Assembly: GCF_005221325.1 (NCBI RefSeq)
Contig: NZ_CP039888.1
Coordinates: forward strand, 2,885,439-2,949,438
DNA length: 64,000 nt
From: Agrobacterium tumefaciens
GTDB taxonomy: Bacteria > Pseudomonadota > Alphaproteobacteria > Rhizobiales > Rhizobiaceae
Direction: 5' to 3'
Part shown: positions 1 to 11,649 of the stretch, piece by piece
Layout of the letters: each line of letters starts with the position of its first letter
Numbering within the stretch: position 1 is the first letter of the stretch
Translations under genes and position numbers: made by a program
Notes under the pieces: generated by a model
Told to the model about the DNA's origin: nothing
Seen by the model: the letters and a program-made list of their open reading frames with translations, nothing else
Database searches by the model: none

Positions 1-102
1 CGTTTCGAGCTGCTTATACATTTCGATCGGCATTTTTTAATTTAGAAATTTAGAAGAGATGGAGTATTCACGCCGTTTGAAGCGAAACCTTTGGTGGACG
101 AC

Positions 103-981
103 ATGCTGGTCAATAAAAGTGAGGTTGTGGAAGCGGAAGGCTTTCGCGTTCATCTTGACGACGGTGACATCGCAGCCCTGATGCGCGTCCTCCTGAAAAG
201 TGACCGCCGTATTCAGAAGGTTGAGCTTTCGCAACTAACGGTGTGGATCAAACGGCAGGGCACGGAACGTGTAACCTGGTGGATGAAAATGCAGAAGCTG
301 CTGTCGAAACTTCTGCCCTACGCCTTTCTTCGCCCTTCCGAACCGCTGGATGGCGCAGGCCTCATGCAGCGAGAACTGGAAACATTGCAGCAGTTCCAGC
401 AACGGGGCTTCCCGGTTCCGCCGCTCATCTACGCGTCGCGCACGGCGGTGGTGCTGGGAGACGTTGGTCCGACGCTCATGGAGCGGATGGATGCGCTGAA
501 GGCGTCCGATCCGGTGGAGCATGACGCCTTGCTTGTGAAATCCGCAGAAGCGCTCGGCGAGCTGCATGCTGCGGGCCTCTGTCACGGCCGCCCGCATGTG
601 CGTGATTTCTTTTTGAAGGACGGCCGTGTCGGTTTCATGGATTTCGAGGAGCGCCCTCAGGATGTCATGCCGCTTGAGACCGCGCAGGCCCGCGATATCT
701 GGCTGCTGTTTCTGCAGGTCGCGACGCGTGCTTCGGATGCCCCCAAAACCCGTGACGCGGCCTTTTCAAGCTGGCTCGAAAACGCCCCGCCGCGGGCTGT
801 CGAAGAATTAAGCCGCCTGACCCGCATTCTCGGGCGATTTTTACCGTTTGCCCGGTTGATCGGGCGCGTGCGGATGGGTAGTGATCTGCGACGCTTTATC
901 ATGGCGACCGACTATCTGATGAATGCTGTGAACCCCGAAGCCGCTCTCAAAAAAACCGGCAAGGCAGGAAAAGATGACTGA
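103..981 (+). CDS. Kinase-fold protein (LPS-kinase/APH-like), 292 aa
   Basis: This soluble protein has the outline of a protein-kinase-like or aminoglycoside-phosphotransferase-like fold. A catalytic-loop-like segment, [12 protein letters not shown], lies at about residues 160-171 and a metal-site-like GFMDFEE at about 177-183. The Asp normally following His-Gly in the loop (HGD) is Arg here, so activity is uncertain. I chose the ATG at 103, which has GGTGG six bases upstream; TTG at 91 is an alternative. The gene overlaps pheS by 8 bp, which implies cotranscription and translational coupling. The substrate is unknown. It could instead be a pseudokinase. Confidence 0.7.
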   Translation: MLVNKSEVVEAEGFRVHLDDGDIAALMRVLLKSDRRIQKVELSQLTVWIKRQGTERVTWWMKMQKLLSKLLPYAFLRPSEPLDGAGLMQRELETLQQFQQRGFPVPPLIYASRTAVVLGDVGPTLMERMDALKASDPVEHDALLVKSAEALGELHAAGLCHGRPHVRDFFLKDGRVGFMDFEERPQDVMPLETAQARDIWLLFLQVATRASDAPKTRDAAFSSWLENAPPRAVEELSRLTRILGRFLPFARLIGRVRMGSDLRRFIMATDYLMNAVNPEAALKKTGKAGKDD

Positions 982-2056
982 ACTTGATACCTTGAAATCG
1001 CAACTGATGTCGGAGATCGCCGCCGCTGCCGATGAGCCGGCCATCGAGGCAGTGCGCGTCGCCGCGCTTGGCAAGAAGGGCTCGGTTTCGGAGCTTCTGA
1101 AGACGCTGGGAAGCATGACACCGGAAGAGCGCCAGACCCGGGGTGCTGCCATCAATCAGCTGAAGACCGAAATCACCGACCTGATCGGCGAACGCAAGAG
1201 CGGCCTGAAGGATGCTGCGATTGCCGCGCGCCTGAAGGCGGAAACGGTGGATGTCAGCCTGCCGGTGCGCCAGTCGCCTGCCGAGCGTGGCCGCATTCAT
1301 CCGATCAGCCAGATCGTCGACGAAATCACTGCGATCTTCGCAGATATGGGTTTCTCGATCGCCGAAGGTCCTGATATCGAGACCGACTATTACAACTTCA
1401 CGGCGCTGAATTTCCCCGAGGGCCATCCGGCCCGCGAAATGCACGACACCTTCTTCTTCCAGCCGGATGAAAACGGCGAGCGTAAGGTGCTGCGCACCCA
1501 CACCTCTCCGGTGCAGATACGCACCATGGAAAGCCAGAAGCCGCCCATCCGCATCGTCATTCCCGGCAAGACCTACCGTCAGGATTCCGACGCCACCCAT
1601 TCGCCGATGTTCCATCAGGTCGAGGGTCTTGTCATCGACAAGAAGGCGCATGTCGGCAATCTGCGCTGGGTGCTTGAGGAATTCTGCAAGACCTTCTTCG
1701 AGGTCGATAGTGTCGTCATGCGCTTCCGCCCGTCCTTCTTCCCCTTCACGGAGCCGAGCTTCGAAGTGGATATCCAGTGCGACCGTTCTGGCCCCATCGT
1801 CAAGTTCGGCGAAGGCAAGGACTGGATGGAAATCCTCGGCTGCGGCATGGTGCACCCCAATGTGCTGCGCGCCGGCGGGCTGGACCCGGATGAATATCAG
1901 GGCTTTGCCTGGGGCATGGGCCTCGACCGCATCGCAATGCTGAAATACGGCATGCCGGACCTGCGCGATTTCTTCAACGCCGATGTCCGCTGGATGAACC
2001 ACTACGGCTTCCGCCCGCTCGACATGCCGACGCTGTTCGGCGGTCTGAGCGTTTAA
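974..2056 (+). CDS. pheS: Phenylalanine--tRNA ligase alpha subunit
   Basis: This is the catalytic subunit of the cytoplasmic alpha2-beta2 phenylalanyl-tRNA synthetase, which charges tRNA-Phe using ATP. The 360-aa length is typical. An N-terminal coiled-coil region of about 90 residues precedes the class II core. Motif 2 ([11 protein letters not shown]) lies near residue 212 and motif 3 ([13 protein letters not shown]) near 314. The [10 protein letters not shown] and [10 protein letters not shown] segments of the Phe/ATP pocket are also visible. It overlaps the upstream kinase-fold gene by 8 bp and is followed 24 bp later by pheT, so the three probably form one operon. Confidence 0.97.
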   Translation: MTELDTLKSQLMSEIAAAADEPAIEAVRVAALGKKGSVSELLKTLGSMTPEERQTRGAAINQLKTEITDLIGERKSGLKDAAIAARLKAETVDVSLPVRQSPAERGRIHPISQIVDEITAIFADMGFSIAEGPDIETDYYNFTALNFPEGHPAREMHDTFFFQPDENGERKVLRTHTSPVQIRTMESQKPPIRIVIPGKTYRQDSDATHSPMFHQVEGLVIDKKAHVGNLRWVLEEFCKTFFEVDSVVMRFRPSFFPFTEPSFEVDIQCDRSGPIVKFGEGKDWMEILGCGMVHPNVLRAGGLDPDEYQGFAWGMGLDRIAMLKYGMPDLRDFFNADVRWMNHYGFRPLDMPTLFGGLSV

Positions 2057-2080
2057 TCCGGTTAGCCAAGGAGCAAAGAC

Positions 2081-4504
2081 ATGAAATTCACTCTTTCCTG
2101 GCTGAAAGAGCATCTCGATACGGATGCGACGCTGGACGAGATTTGCGAGCGGCTGACGGCGATTGGCCTCGAGGTCGAGGACGTTGACGACAAGGCGGCC
2201 TACAAGCCCTTCGTGGTCGCCAAGGTCGTTTCCGCCAAAAAACATCCCGAGGCTGACCGCCTCAAGGTGCTGATGGTGGATGCCGGTGACGGCAAGCCGG
2301 TGCAGATCGTCTGCGGTGCTCCGAATGCGCGTGCGGGTCTCGTCGGCGCGCTGGCGCGTCCCGGCGTGTATGTCCCGGGCATCGATGTCACGCTTGCCGT
2401 CGGCAAGATCCGCGGTGTCGAAAGCCACGGCATGATGTGCTCCGAAAAGGAGCTGAACATTTCCGACAGCCACGACGGCATCATCGATCTGCCGGAAGAT
2501 GCGCCTGTTGGTACCTCCTTCGCCACCTATGCCGGGCTCGACGATCCGGTCATCGAGATCAATCTGACGCCGAACCGCCCGGATTGCACCTCGATCTACG
2601 GCATCGCCCGCGATCTTGCCGCTTCCGGTCTTGGCAAGCTGAAGACGAAGGCTGCGCCGTCCTTCAAGGTTGAAGGCGCAACCCCGGTTGACGTGAAGCT
2701 GGAGCTGGATGACACGGCGCTTTGCCCCGGCTTTTCGCTGCGCATCGTGCGCGGTGTAAAAAACGGCCCGAGCCCGAAGTGGATGCAACAGCGCCTGATG
2801 GCGATCGGCCTGCGCCCCATCAATGCGCTCGTTGATATCACCAATTACATGACCTTCGATCAGGGCCGGCCGATGCACGTCTTCGACGCCGCCAAGGTCA
2901 AGGGTGATCTCACCGTCCGTCGCGCAAAAGAGGGTGAGACGATCCTCGCGCTCGACCAGCGCGAATACAAGCTCGGCCCGAACAATGTCGTCATTGCCGA
3001 CGAAAATGGCCTTGAATCCATCGGCGGCGTCATGGGCGGCGAACATTCCGGCTGTGACGAAAACACTGTCGATGTGCTGATCGAGTCCGCTCTCTGGGAC
3101 CCGATCAACATCGCCAAGACCGGCCGCTCGCTCGGCATCATCACCGATGCGCGTTATCGTTTCGAGCGCGGCGTCGATCCGGAATATATGGTTCCGGGTC
3201 TGGAACGCACCACCGAGCTGGTTCTCGAACTGTGCGGCGGCGTTGCCGGCGAAGCCAAGGTCGTCGGCTACAAGGGTCATCAGCCCAAGGTCGTTGATTT
3301 TCCGCTCTCGGAAGTGAAGCGACTGACCGGTCTGGAAGTGTCGGCGGAAGAAAGCCTCGCCATTCTTAAGGGGCTTGGTTTCGGTGTCGAAGGAACGGGC
3401 GAGCGCGTGTCCGTCACCGTGCCGTCCTGGCGCCCGGATGTCGATGGTAAGGCCGATCTGGTTGAAGAGGTCATGCGTATCCACGGCGTCGACAATATCA
3501 AGCCGGAACCGCTGGAAAACTTCGGAGCGGTCAACGGCCGTATCCTGACGACGCTGCAGATCCGCACCCGCACCGCGCGCCGTGCTTTGGCAAGCCGTGG
3601 CATGCTTGAAGCTGTCACATGGTCCTTCATCCCGGAAGCTCAGGCGAAGCTTTTCGGCGGCGGTTCGCCCGCGCTGAAGCTTGCCAATCCCATCGCAGCC
3701 GACATGTCGGATATGCGGCCCTCGCTGCTGCCCGGTCTTCTGACCGCGGCCCAGCGCAACGCCGACAAGGGCCATGGTGACGTGGCGATCTTCGAAGTTT
3801 CCGGCACCTATGAGGGCGATACCCCTGAAGGCCAGCGTCGTGTTGCCGGCGGCGTCCGTCGTGGCACGGCCTCGCTCGCAGGCAGCGGCCGCATGTGGTC
3901 CAATGCCACAAAGGGCGGCGGCAAGCCGGTGGATGTCTATGACGCCAAGGCCGATGCGCTCTCGGTGCTCGAAGCCTGCGGCCTGCCCATGGCCAATGTG
4001 CAGATCGAGGCCGGCGCCCCCTCCTGGTATCACCCCGGCCGTTCCGGCACCATCAAGATGGGTCCTAAGGTTGTGCTCGGCTATTTCGGCGAGTTCCATC
4101 CGAAGACGCTGTCCGAACTCGATGTCTCCGGTGTCTATTGCGGTTTCGAGATTTATCTCGACGCCATGCAGGAGCCGAAGAAGAAAGCGACCCGCACCAA
4201 GCCTGCGCTTGAGCTTTCGCCCTTCCAGGCCGTCAAGCGCGACTTCGCTTTCGTGGTCGACAAGTCGGTGGAAGCAGGGGCCATCATCAAGGCCGCGACG
4301 AGTGCCGACCGCAAGCTGATCACTGGCGTCAACGTCTTCGATATTTTCGAGGGCGCATCGCTCGGGGAAGACCGCAAGTCGGTCGCCATCGAGGTCCAGA
4401 TCCAGCCGGTCGACAAAACGTTGACTGACGAGGATTTCGAGGCACTGACGGCCAAAATCGTCGGCAATGTCGAGAAATCGACGGGCGGCGTTCTTCGCGC
4501 CTGA
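2081..4504 (+). CDS. pheT: Phenylalanine--tRNA ligase beta subunit
   Basis: The beta subunit of PheRS handles tRNA recognition and editing of misacylated Tyr-tRNA-Phe. The 807-aa length is full size. In order it carries an N-terminal OB-fold tRNA-binding domain (about residues 40-150, including [12 protein letters not shown]), the B3/B4 editing domain, a B5 domain, a catalytic-like core and a C-terminal ferredoxin-like anticodon-binding domain (about the last 90 residues, beginning [16 protein letters not shown]). The ATG at 2081 is preceded by AAGGAG. It lies directly behind pheS and ends 26 bp before an intrinsic terminator. Confidence 0.97.
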   Translation: MKFTLSWLKEHLDTDATLDEICERLTAIGLEVEDVDDKAAYKPFVVAKVVSAKKHPEADRLKVLMVDAGDGKPVQIVCGAPNARAGLVGALARPGVYVPGIDVTLAVGKIRGVESHGMMCSEKELNISDSHDGIIDLPEDAPVGTSFATYAGLDDPVIEINLTPNRPDCTSIYGIARDLAASGLGKLKTKAAPSFKVEGATPVDVKLELDDTALCPGFSLRIVRGVKNGPSPKWMQQRLMAIGLRPINALVDITNYMTFDQGRPMHVFDAAKVKGDLTVRRAKEGETILALDQREYKLGPNNVVIADENGLESIGGVMGGEHSGCDENTVDVLIESALWDPINIAKTGRSLGIITDARYRFERGVDPEYMVPGLERTTELVLELCGGVAGEAKVVGYKGHQPKVVDFPLSEVKRLTGLEVSAEESLAILKGLGFGVEGTGERVSVTVPSWRPDVDGKADLVEEVMRIHGVDNIKPEPLENFGAVNGRILTTLQIRTRTARRALASRGMLEAVTWSFIPEAQAKLFGGGSPALKLANPIAADMSDMRPSLLPGLLTAAQRNADKGHGDVAIFEVSGTYEGDTPEGQRRVAGGVRRGTASLAGSGRMWSNATKGGGKPVDVYDAKADALSVLEACGLPMANVQIEAGAPSWYHPGRSGTIKMGPKVVLGYFGEFHPKTLSELDVSGVYCGFEIYLDAMQEPKKKATRTKPALELSPFQAVKRDFAFVVDKSVEAGAIIKAATSADRKLITGVNVFDIFEGASLGEDRKSVAIEVQIQPVDKTLTDEDFEALTAKIVGNVEKSTGGVLRA

Positions 4505-4530
4505 AAGGCTGCGAGCGGATGACAGAATAA

Positions 4531-4560
4531 AAAAGCCGCGGCAGTTACCGCGGCTTTTTG
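4531..4560. terminator. Bidirectional intrinsic terminator between pheT and aldo/keto reductase
   Basis: A perfect GCCGCGG/CCGCGGC stem (4535-4541 with 4548-4554) has a 6-base loop and is flanked by A-runs on the left and T-runs on the right. It therefore reads as a Rho-independent terminator on both strands, ending the pheS-pheT unit and the convergent gene at 4563-5564. Confidence 0.9.
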
Positions 4561-4562
4561 TT

Positions 4563-5735
<1,173 letters not shown>

Positions 5736-5736
<1 letters not shown>

Positions 5737-6626
5737 TGAACCGTGTACAACTTTCCCAGCTGGCCGTTCTCGCCGCCGTTGCCGAAGGCCGCAGCTTCCG
5801 CAAGGCCGCGGCTGAGCTGGCCATTGCGCCCTCCGCCGTCAGCCATGCTGTATCGTCGCTGGAGGCGAGCCTTGGCCTGCGCCTGCTGCATCGTACCACC
5901 CGCAGCGTTTCACCGACAGAGGAGGGCAGGCGGCTCCTCGAAACGCTGGGGCCGGCGCTTTCCGACATCGATGCGGTCATCGAGACCCTTGCCGAGCATG
6001 GTGGAAGGCCGGCTGGTCCTCTGCGCATCACCTTGCCGAGACTGGCCGCCGAGGATCTCATCGTGCCGCGGCTGGGCGAGTTCCTGCGGATCTATCCCGA
6101 TATCTCCCTCGAAATCTCAACGGATGATCGCTTCGAAGACATTGTCGCGAAGGGTTTTGATGCCGGTCTGCGGCTCGGGGAGCACCTCGATGCGGATATG
6201 ATTGCGGTGAAGGCGAGCGGCGCATGGCGCGGCGCGATTGTCGGCGCTCCCGCCTATTTCGCAGAAAAAGCACCGCCGCGCGATCCAAGAGATCTCATCC
6301 GGCATCGCTGCATTCGCCGGCGCTTCGCCAGTGGCCTTATCTATCGCTGGGAACTGGAGAAGAACGGCAAGCCGCTGGTGGTCGATGTTCAAGGGCCGCT
6401 GATCCTGTCGGACCAGAGCCTCATTCGCCGGGCTGCGATCGACGGCGCAGGGCTTGCCTTTGTTTTCGAGCAGCGCGTTGAGGACGATATCAGGGAAGGC
6501 CGGCTCACCCGCGTGCTGGACGACTGGTGCGCACCCTTCGACGGTTTTTACATCTATTATCCCTCGCGCCGGCAGATGCGCCCGGCGCTGAGGGCTTTCG
6601 TGGACTTCTTCCGTTTCCGGGGATGA
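5736..6626 (+). CDS. LysR-family transcriptional regulator, 296 aa
   Basis: A DNA-binding regulator with an N-terminal winged helix-turn-helix (about residues 4-62, including FRKAAAELAIAPSAVSHAVS) and a C-terminal periplasmic-binding-protein-like effector domain. The 296-aa length is normal. I chose the ATG at 5736, where the LysR homology begins. The gene is divergent from the aldo/keto reductase at 4563-5564, the usual layout for a LysR regulator and its target, and two inverted repeats lie in the shared intergenic region. The inducer is unknown. It ends directly against the convergent GNAT gene. Confidence 0.93.
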
Positions 6627-7070
6627 TCAGAAGGTGATGCGATAGCGGATATGGCCATCGCTTTTGACATAGCTGTCGTAGAGCTTCTGGGCGCGATGAT
6701 TGTGCTCGTCCGTGTTCCAGTAAAGCCGTGACCAGCCCTTTTCCTTGCAGATGACAATGAGATCGTCCATCAGCGCCCGGCCCGTTCCCTTGCCGCGGAT
6801 CGCGCCATCGACGAACAGATCTTCCAGATAGCAGTCCGGTGTCTTCACCCAGGTGGAATCATGGAAATGGTGGATGGCGAAACCGGCCATGCGCTCGCCG
6901 AGCATAGCCACGCGCATGGAAACGCGGGATGCGGGATCGAGGATACGCGCCCAGGTGTGTTCCGTCACATCATCGGCAAGCTCGACCTCATAAAAGGCAA
7001 GGTAATCGCTCCAGAGGCGCAGCCATTCCGCCCGGTCAGCCGGCTGCACATCACGAATTGTAAGCTCCAT
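6627..7070 (-). CDS. GNAT-family N-acetyltransferase, 147 aa
   Basis: A cytoplasmic acetyl-CoA-dependent acetyltransferase of the GNAT fold. The acetyl-CoA pyrophosphate loop is visible in LFVDGAIRGKGTGRALMDDL (R-G-K-G-T-G, about residues 94-99), followed by the C-terminal WNTDEHNHRAQKLYDSY motif common in this subfamily. It starts one base after the stop of the aldo/keto reductase at 7072-8022 and is probably cotranscribed with it. The acetyl acceptor cannot be predicted. Confidence 0.88.
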   Translation of the reverse strand: MELTIRDVQPADRAEWLRLWSDYLAFYEVELADDVTEHTWARILDPASRVSMRVAMLGERMAGFAIHHFHDSTWVKTPDCYLEDLFVDGAIRGKGTGRALMDDLIVICKEKGWSRLYWNTDEHNHRAQKLYDSYVKSDGHIRYRITF

Positions 7071-7071
7071 C

Positions 7072-8022
7072 TTAAGCGCCTGCCTTGTCGAGAAGGGTCA
7101 TCATCTCATCCGTAAGCTTCAGGTTGACAGCGCGTTTGAAGCTTTCAAGCTGCGACAGGCTGGTAGCGCTGGCGATCGGGGCCGTCACCGCTTTTTTTCG
7201 CAAAAGCCAGGCCAGCGCGATATCGGCGAGCCTTGCGCCGGTTTCAACCGCCACCGCGTCCATCGCGCCCAGAACGGCAAGGCCGCGCGTGTTGACATAT
7301 TCACCCACCCGATAGCTGCGGGCGACACCTTCCGTATCGGCCTTGGCGCGATATTTCCCGGTCAGGAAGCCGGCGGCGAGGCTGTAGTAGTTGATGACGC
7401 CGATATCTTCCTTGACGCAGAGGTCGGCAAGAGGACCTTCAAAATCCGCGCGGTTGTAAAGGTTATATTCGGGCTGCAGCACATCATAACGTGGAAGATC
7501 ATTCTTCCGAGCCACGTCCAGTGCCTCCTGAAGCTGGCTCGCGGAATAGTTGGAGCAGCCGATGGCGCGGATTTTTCCCTGTTCCTTCAGCTTTGCGAAG
7601 GCGGCAAGCGTCTCTTCCAGCGGCACGTCCGCATCAGGCTTGTGGGCGAGATAGAGGTCGATATAGTCGGTTTGCAGCCGCTTCAGCGAAGCTTCGACAG
7701 CCTCTGCGATCCATCTGGCGCTGAGGCCGGTCTTCTGGCCGCGATTGTCGAAACCGACCTTGGTCACAATCACTGCATCCTCGCGCTTGACGCTCGATTG
7801 TTTCAGCCATTTGCCAATGATCGCCTCAGATTCACCGCCCACATGCCCGTCCACCCAGGCGGAGTAGACATCCGCCGTGTCGACGGCGTTGAATCCGGCG
7901 TCGAAAAATGCGTCCAGCAGGGCAAAGGAAGTCTTCTCATCCGCTGTCCAGCCGAACACGTTGCCGCCGAAGACGATCGGCGCGATGGAGAGGCCGGTCC
8001 GGCCAAGGCTTCGTTTTTCCAC
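7072..8022 (-). CDS. Aldo/keto reductase, 316 aa (GTG start)
   Basis: A second aldo/keto reductase with Asp48, Tyr53 (AVDTADVY), Lys88 (VIVTKVGF) and His127 (LYLAHKPD) of the catalytic tetrad. I placed the start at GTG 8022, giving VEKRSLGRTGLSIAP, because this is where AKR homology begins and AGGAG lies seven bases upstream; an upstream ATG at 8100 has no such support. It is the first gene of a two-gene unit with the GNAT acetyltransferase. It is not a close copy of the reductase at 4563-5564. The substrate is unknown. Confidence 0.88.
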   Translation of the reverse strand: MEKRSLGRTGLSIAPIVFGGNVFGWTADEKTSFALLDAFFDAGFNAVDTADVYSAWVDGHVGGESEAIIGKWLKQSSVKREDAVIVTKVGFDNRGQKTGLSARWIAEAVEASLKRLQTDYIDLYLAHKPDADVPLEETLAAFAKLKEQGKIRAIGCSNYSASQLQEALDVARKNDLPRYDVLQPEYNLYNRADFEGPLADLCVKEDIGVINYYSLAAGFLTGKYRAKADTEGVARSYRVGEYVNTRGLAVLGAMDAVAVETGARLADIALAWLLRKKAVTAPIASATSLSQLESFKRAVNLKLTDEMMTLLDKAGA

Positions 8023-8130
8023 GGGAGTGCTCCTGTTGCTGAGTTTGCGGCAGGTTAGCAACTGCCCGTCGGCATAACCATTCAATTCCTTTGATGGCAT
8101 TCATCAGCGAGCGGGCGACGGCCGGGAAAA

Positions 8131-9114
8131 TCAGGCCTGAAAGCTTCGATAGTGGCTGGGCGGAAAACGATTATGCTGTTGCCAGACGCGTCGCAAATGC
8201 CGGGCGGAGGCAAAGCCCGCCCGCTCGGCGATGGCTTCCATATCGAGGCGGCTATTTGTGAGAATGTCGCGGGCCAGATTGACCCGCATCAGATTGACGT
8301 AGTCGATCACGCTGATGCCGGTATGCTCGCGAAACAGGCGCGACAAATGCCTTTCGCTGAGTGCTGCGATATCGGCCAGTCGCTCCAGCGACCAATCCCG
8401 CGCTGGTTCGCCCATTACCCGGTCCTGCACCCGGTGAATGGCGGGGTGCATGTGGTTGCGGCCGGTAAGCCAGGGAGAAATCTGAGGATCATTGCCGTTG
8501 CGCCTGAGATAGATGACCATGGTTTGGGCAATTCGCGCCGCAACAGTGGGGGATGTCAACCGCGAAACCACATGCAGCATCAGATCGATGCCGGTGGAGA
8601 TGCCTGCGCTGGAAAATCGATTGCCATCCTCAACAAACAGGCGGTTTTCGGCCACCTGGGACAGTGGCGCGATGCGGCGCAAAGCATCGATGCAGTCGCT
8701 ATGCGTGGTGCAGCTTCGCCCGTCGAAAAGCCCGGCCTCACCCGCCAGCAATGCGCCGGAGCAGATGGAAATGACTGTCGTGTCAATACGCACGACGCGG
8801 CGCAGCCATGCTGCCAATGCCTGTCGTTCCCGTCGCGTTTCCGGCTCGCTCTCGGAGCGCGACGTGCTGCCGGAGATCAGCAGGAACGCATAGTCCGGCA
8901 GGGTGTCAGGCAGGGTCTCCAGCCCGCAAATGCCAAGGCCGATCGAGGATTGCTGCTTCTCCTGTGCCGCAATGTAGCGGCAGTCGAAAAAAATATCGCT
9001 CTGCTCGTCATTGGCATAGCGGATCACCTGCAAAGGCCCCGCAATATCGAGCAGCAGCGCGTGCGGCGGCACAAGCGTATAAAAGGGAATGACGTGTGTG
9101 CCGCCTCTATCCAT
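8131..9114 (-). CDS. GlxA-type transcriptional regulator (DJ-1/PfpI plus AraC HTH), 327 aa
   Basis: A regulator with an N-terminal DJ-1/PfpI (class I glutamine amidotransferase-like) domain of about 180 residues, including ISICSGALLAGEAGLFDGR around the nucleophile-elbow position. A C-terminal AraC double helix-turn-helix follows (from about residue 220: SLERLADIAALSERHLSRLF, then AGFASARHLRRVWQQ). Its ATG overlaps the stop of the isochorismatase-family gene as ATGA (9111-9114 region), so the two are translationally coupled and the hydrolase is a likely target. The ligand is unknown. Confidence 0.88.
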   Translation of the reverse strand: MDRGGTHVIPFYTLVPPHALLLDIAGPLQVIRYANDEQSDIFFDCRYIAAQEKQQSSIGLGICGLETLPDTLPDYAFLLISGSTSRSESEPETRRERQALAAWLRRVVRIDTTVISICSGALLAGEAGLFDGRSCTTHSDCIDALRRIAPLSQVAENRLFVEDGNRFSSAGISTGIDLMLHVVSRLTSPTVAARIAQTMVIYLRRNGNDPQISPWLTGRNHMHPAIHRVQDRVMGEPARDWSLERLADIAALSERHLSRLFREHTGISVIDYVNLMRVNLARDILTNSRLDMEAIAERAGFASARHLRRVWQQHNRFPPSHYRSFQA

Positions 9115-9674
9115 CAGGCTGCTGCCTTCAGGGGTGTGAGCGCCTCACTCACGGTGGCGATGCGCGCGAAGCGGCCAGCCAGCACCAGCTCGGTCCGCGT
9201 GCGGATGTCATCCGCGCTGAACACCGTGCCGGAGGTGTGCGTCATCGGAAAGGTCAGCGTCGCCTCGGTTACGTAGTCGACGCTGTAGCCGAGATCGGAA
9301 GCGTGCCGGGTGGTGGTTTCGCAGCATTGTTCGGTGCGGATGCCGGAAACGATCAGCCGGTTGATGCCTCTCTGCGTCAGCCAGATTTCAAGGCCGGTGC
9401 CGGCGAAGGCCGAGTGCCGGTTCTTGCGAAAGGTCACATCAGGGGCAATCCGCACACCCTCCAGCGTGCGGATATAGCCGCTGCCTTCCGAGAAGGCCCG
9501 GTCGCCATCGACATGGAAGATTTGCACGACGGGGATTCCCGCAGCCTTGGCGCCATCGATCAGCGCCTGCTGCTTCTCCAGATAGGCGGCGAGCCCGCTT
9601 GTTTCGAAATAAGGGGCATGCCGAAAGGATTCCTGAACATCGATGACGAGGAGTGCGGTGTTGGAAGAGGACAT
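9114..9674 (-). CDS. Isochorismatase-family cysteine hydrolase, 186 aa
   Basis: A cytoplasmic cysteine hydrolase of the isochorismatase/nicotinamidase superfamily. The triad is visible as Asp in ALLVIDVQESF, Lys in TFRKNRHSAF and Cys in SGIRTEQCCETTTRHA. I chose the ATG at 9674 with GGAG nine bases upstream; ATG 9698, preceded by AGAGGA, is a real alternative. The stop codon overlaps the start of the GlxA-type regulator. A short dyad, TTTATC-GG-GATAAA at 9720-9733, lies in the promoter region. The true substrate (an amide, or isochorismate-like) is not determined. Confidence 0.87.
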   Translation of the reverse strand: MSSSNTALLVIDVQESFRHAPYFETSGLAAYLEKQQALIDGAKAAGIPVVQIFHVDGDRAFSEGSGYIRTLEGVRIAPDVTFRKNRHSAFAGTGLEIWLTQRGINRLIVSGIRTEQCCETTTRHASDLGYSVDYVTEATLTFPMTHTSGTVFSADDIRTRTELVLAGRFARIATVSEALTPLKAAA

Positions 9675-9854
9675 TTCATGGTTCTCCAGTTGGTTCATGA
9701 ATAGCATAATCCTCTTTTGTTTATCGGGATAAAAGCAACGGAACAGACAAAGGAGGGACAAATTCGGCCATACTTCATTTCATTGTGAGTCATCGGCTTG
9801 CCAGCCCGTGTGACGGTGATAAGTTTCCGGAGAATTGCAGAGCGGGAGAACGGA

Positions 9855-10838
9855 ATGTTGCGTTTCGGAATAATCTCAACGGCGAAAATCGCTCAGGATC
9901 ACGTCATTCCGGCGATACAGGATGCGCAGAACTGCGTGGTCAGTGCCGTCGCCAGCCGCGACCACGCCAAAGCGCGTGCGGTTGCGGAGCGTTTTTCCGT
10001 GCCCCATGCCTTTGGTTCCTATGAGGAGATGTTGGCATCGGATGTGATCGATGCGGTCTATATTCCGCTTCCCACTGCGCAACATGTGGAGTGGACCATC
10101 AAGGCCGCCGATGCCGGCAAACATGTTCTCTGCGAAAAGCCGATCGCGTTGAAAGCGGAAGAGATCGATACGCTTATCGCGGTGCGTGACCGCAATGGCG
10201 TCATCGTGTCCGAGGCTTTCATGGTCACCTATTCCCCTGTTTGGGCCAAGGTGAAGGAATTGCTGGCTTCGGGCGCCATTGGCACGCTGAAACATGTGCA
10301 GGGCGCTTTCAGCTATTTCAATCGTGATCCCGACAATATGCGCAATATTCCTGAATTGGGTGGCGGGGCGCTGCCGGACATCGGCGTCTACCCGACCATC
10401 GTCACCCGATTTGCCACCGGCGCCGAGCCCAGACGCGTGCAGGCCACCGTCGAGCGTGACAGGGAATTCGGCACCGATATCTATTCCAGCGTCCGGGCCG
10501 ATTTCGGCGATTTCGAGCTGAGCTTCTATCTGGCAACCCAGCTTGCCGCCCGCCAGCTCATGGTCTTCCACGGCACGGATGGATACATCGAGATCAAGTC
10601 GCCGTTCAACGCCAATCGCTGGGGTGCGGAAGAAATCGAACTGACCAATCAGGCCCACAACCAGTCGCAGGTCTTCCGGTTTCAGGATAGCCGCCAGTAC
10701 AAGCTCGAGGCGGAGGCCTTTGCCCGTGCGGTGAGGGGCGAGGGCGAGGTCGTCACGCTTGAGAATTCGAGGAAGAACCAGCTTTTCATCGACGCCATCT
10801 ACCGGGCGGCGGAAAAGGACGGTTGGGAAGCGGTTTAA
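9855..10838 (+). CDS. Gfo/Idh/MocA-family oxidoreductase, 327 aa
   Basis: An NAD(P)-dependent sugar or polyol dehydrogenase-type enzyme. An N-terminal Rossmann domain begins [20 protein letters not shown] and includes the conserved EKP motif ([11 protein letters not shown], about residues 91-101). The C-terminal alpha/beta domain carries [13 protein letters not shown] chose the ATG at 9855, preceded by GGGAG, since homology starts there. The gene is divergent from the isochorismatase gene and its end overlaps the convergent GtrA-like gene by 4 bp. The substrate is unknown. Confidence 0.9.
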   Translation: MLRFGIISTAKIAQDHVIPAIQDAQNCVVSAVASRDHAKARAVAERFSVPHAFGSYEEMLASDVIDAVYIPLPTAQHVEWTIKAADAGKHVLCEKPIALKAEEIDTLIAVRDRNGVIVSEAFMVTYSPVWAKVKELLASGAIGTLKHVQGAFSYFNRDPDNMRNIPELGGGALPDIGVYPTIVTRFATGAEPRRVQATVERDREFGTDIYSSVRADFGDFELSFYLATQLAARQLMVFHGTDGYIEIKSPFNANRWGAEEIELTNQAHNQSQVFRFQDSRQYKLEAEAFARAVRGEGEVVTLENSRKNQLFIDAIYRAAEKDGWEAV

Positions 10839-11206
10839 TCCTGATCCCGCTGCTGTCTCCGCAGCCGCCGATAGCCGTAAAGCGCCAGCAACAGTGCGGC
10901 GAGCGCCGAGAGGGCAAGCGGGATAAGCGGCTGCAGCAGCGGGTTGCGCCATAGCAGCAGGGCAAATAGCCCAACGCCCACGAAGCGGGAGATGAGCGTG
11001 ACGGCGTTCATAAGAAAGCCATTCAATGCGTCAGGTGCATTTGCATTTGAGCGGTTCAGCCGCCAGCTCGTCGCAAGTCCCGCCGCCGCACCCGGCAAAC
11101 GGGCTGCCAGCGGATCGATGTCGAGATAGAAAATAAGTAAGCAGGTAATGGCAAGATCGACGGCCAATCCGCAAATTTCGGTCAGCGCGAAGTGCGGAAG
11201 TTTCAA
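10835..11206 (-). CDS. GtrA-like small membrane protein, 123 aa (TTG start)
   Basis: A predicted integral membrane protein with four hydrophobic segments and the general look of GtrA/PNPLA-type flippase partners used in glycan assembly (for example [20 protein letters not shown] and [15 protein letters not shown]). No ATG is available near the N-terminus, so TTG 11206 is the best start. The frame is continuous with the gene immediately upstream apart from that gene's stop codon, which suggests coupled translation. Assignment to GtrA rests on size and topology, so the function is tentative. Confidence 0.6.
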   Translation of the reverse strand: MKLPHFALTEICGLAVDLAITCLLIFYLDIDPLAARLPGAAAGLATSWRLNRSNANAPDALNGFLMNAVTLISRFVGVGLFALLLWRNPLLQPLIPLALSALAALLLALYGYRRLRRQQRDQD

Positions 11207-11218
11207 CGGGGTGGGCTT

Positions 11219-11461
11219 TTAAAGTGTCGGCTGTGTGGAGCGCGGGCGCTGCAGCACGAGAAGGCCGATAACGACACCCACGACGCCGAAATTATAACCC
11301 GCGAGCGCCAAAAGCAGCGACATCAGCGGCACAGCCGTGGAAGAAAGCACCATTGCAATACCGTAGGCGCCGATAATCAGCATGCAGATGAAAACGATGC
11401 TGAAGACAGAACGCAACGCAACTGCGGTTACGCCAAGCACTGTGGCGGTAAGAAAAATCAT
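11219..11461 (-). CDS. Small hydrophobic membrane protein, 80 aa
   Basis: This short protein is almost entirely hydrophobic, with three likely membrane spans (MIFLTATVLGVTAVALRSVF, an IVFICMLIIGAYGIAMVL segment, and LALAGYNFGVVGVVIGLLV). I do not recognise its family. Its stop codon is followed after 12 bases by the TTG start of the GtrA-like gene in the same frame, so the two form a pair. The region upstream, 11462-11649, separates it from divergent xseA and contains no further gene. Confidence 0.6.
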   Translation of the reverse strand: MIFLTATVLGVTAVALRSVFSIVFICMLIIGAYGIAMVLSSTAVPLMSLLLALAGYNFGVVGVVIGLLVLQRPRSTQPTL

Positions 11462-11649
11462 GATGCCGCCTCCTCTTTGGTTGCCGGGTCTGGAACAAGA
11501 CGTAGCGTCTCCTTCCCTAATGAACCCTTGTTGTCTCCTCCAATCCCTGTTTTCCTAACTCGTTAGTTGAGGATATGGTTTCATCGCCGTTAAAATCGGT
11601 GAGCCGATGTCGGCATTTCCGAATCGACGGGTTTTGGTTACAAACGGTC

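Noticed and set aside
947..4099. A very long open frame (1050 codons) on the minus strand opposite pheS and pheT
   Set aside because: It mirrors the codon pattern of two certain genes, has no ribosome binding site or recognisable motifs, and is a typical GC-rich shadow.
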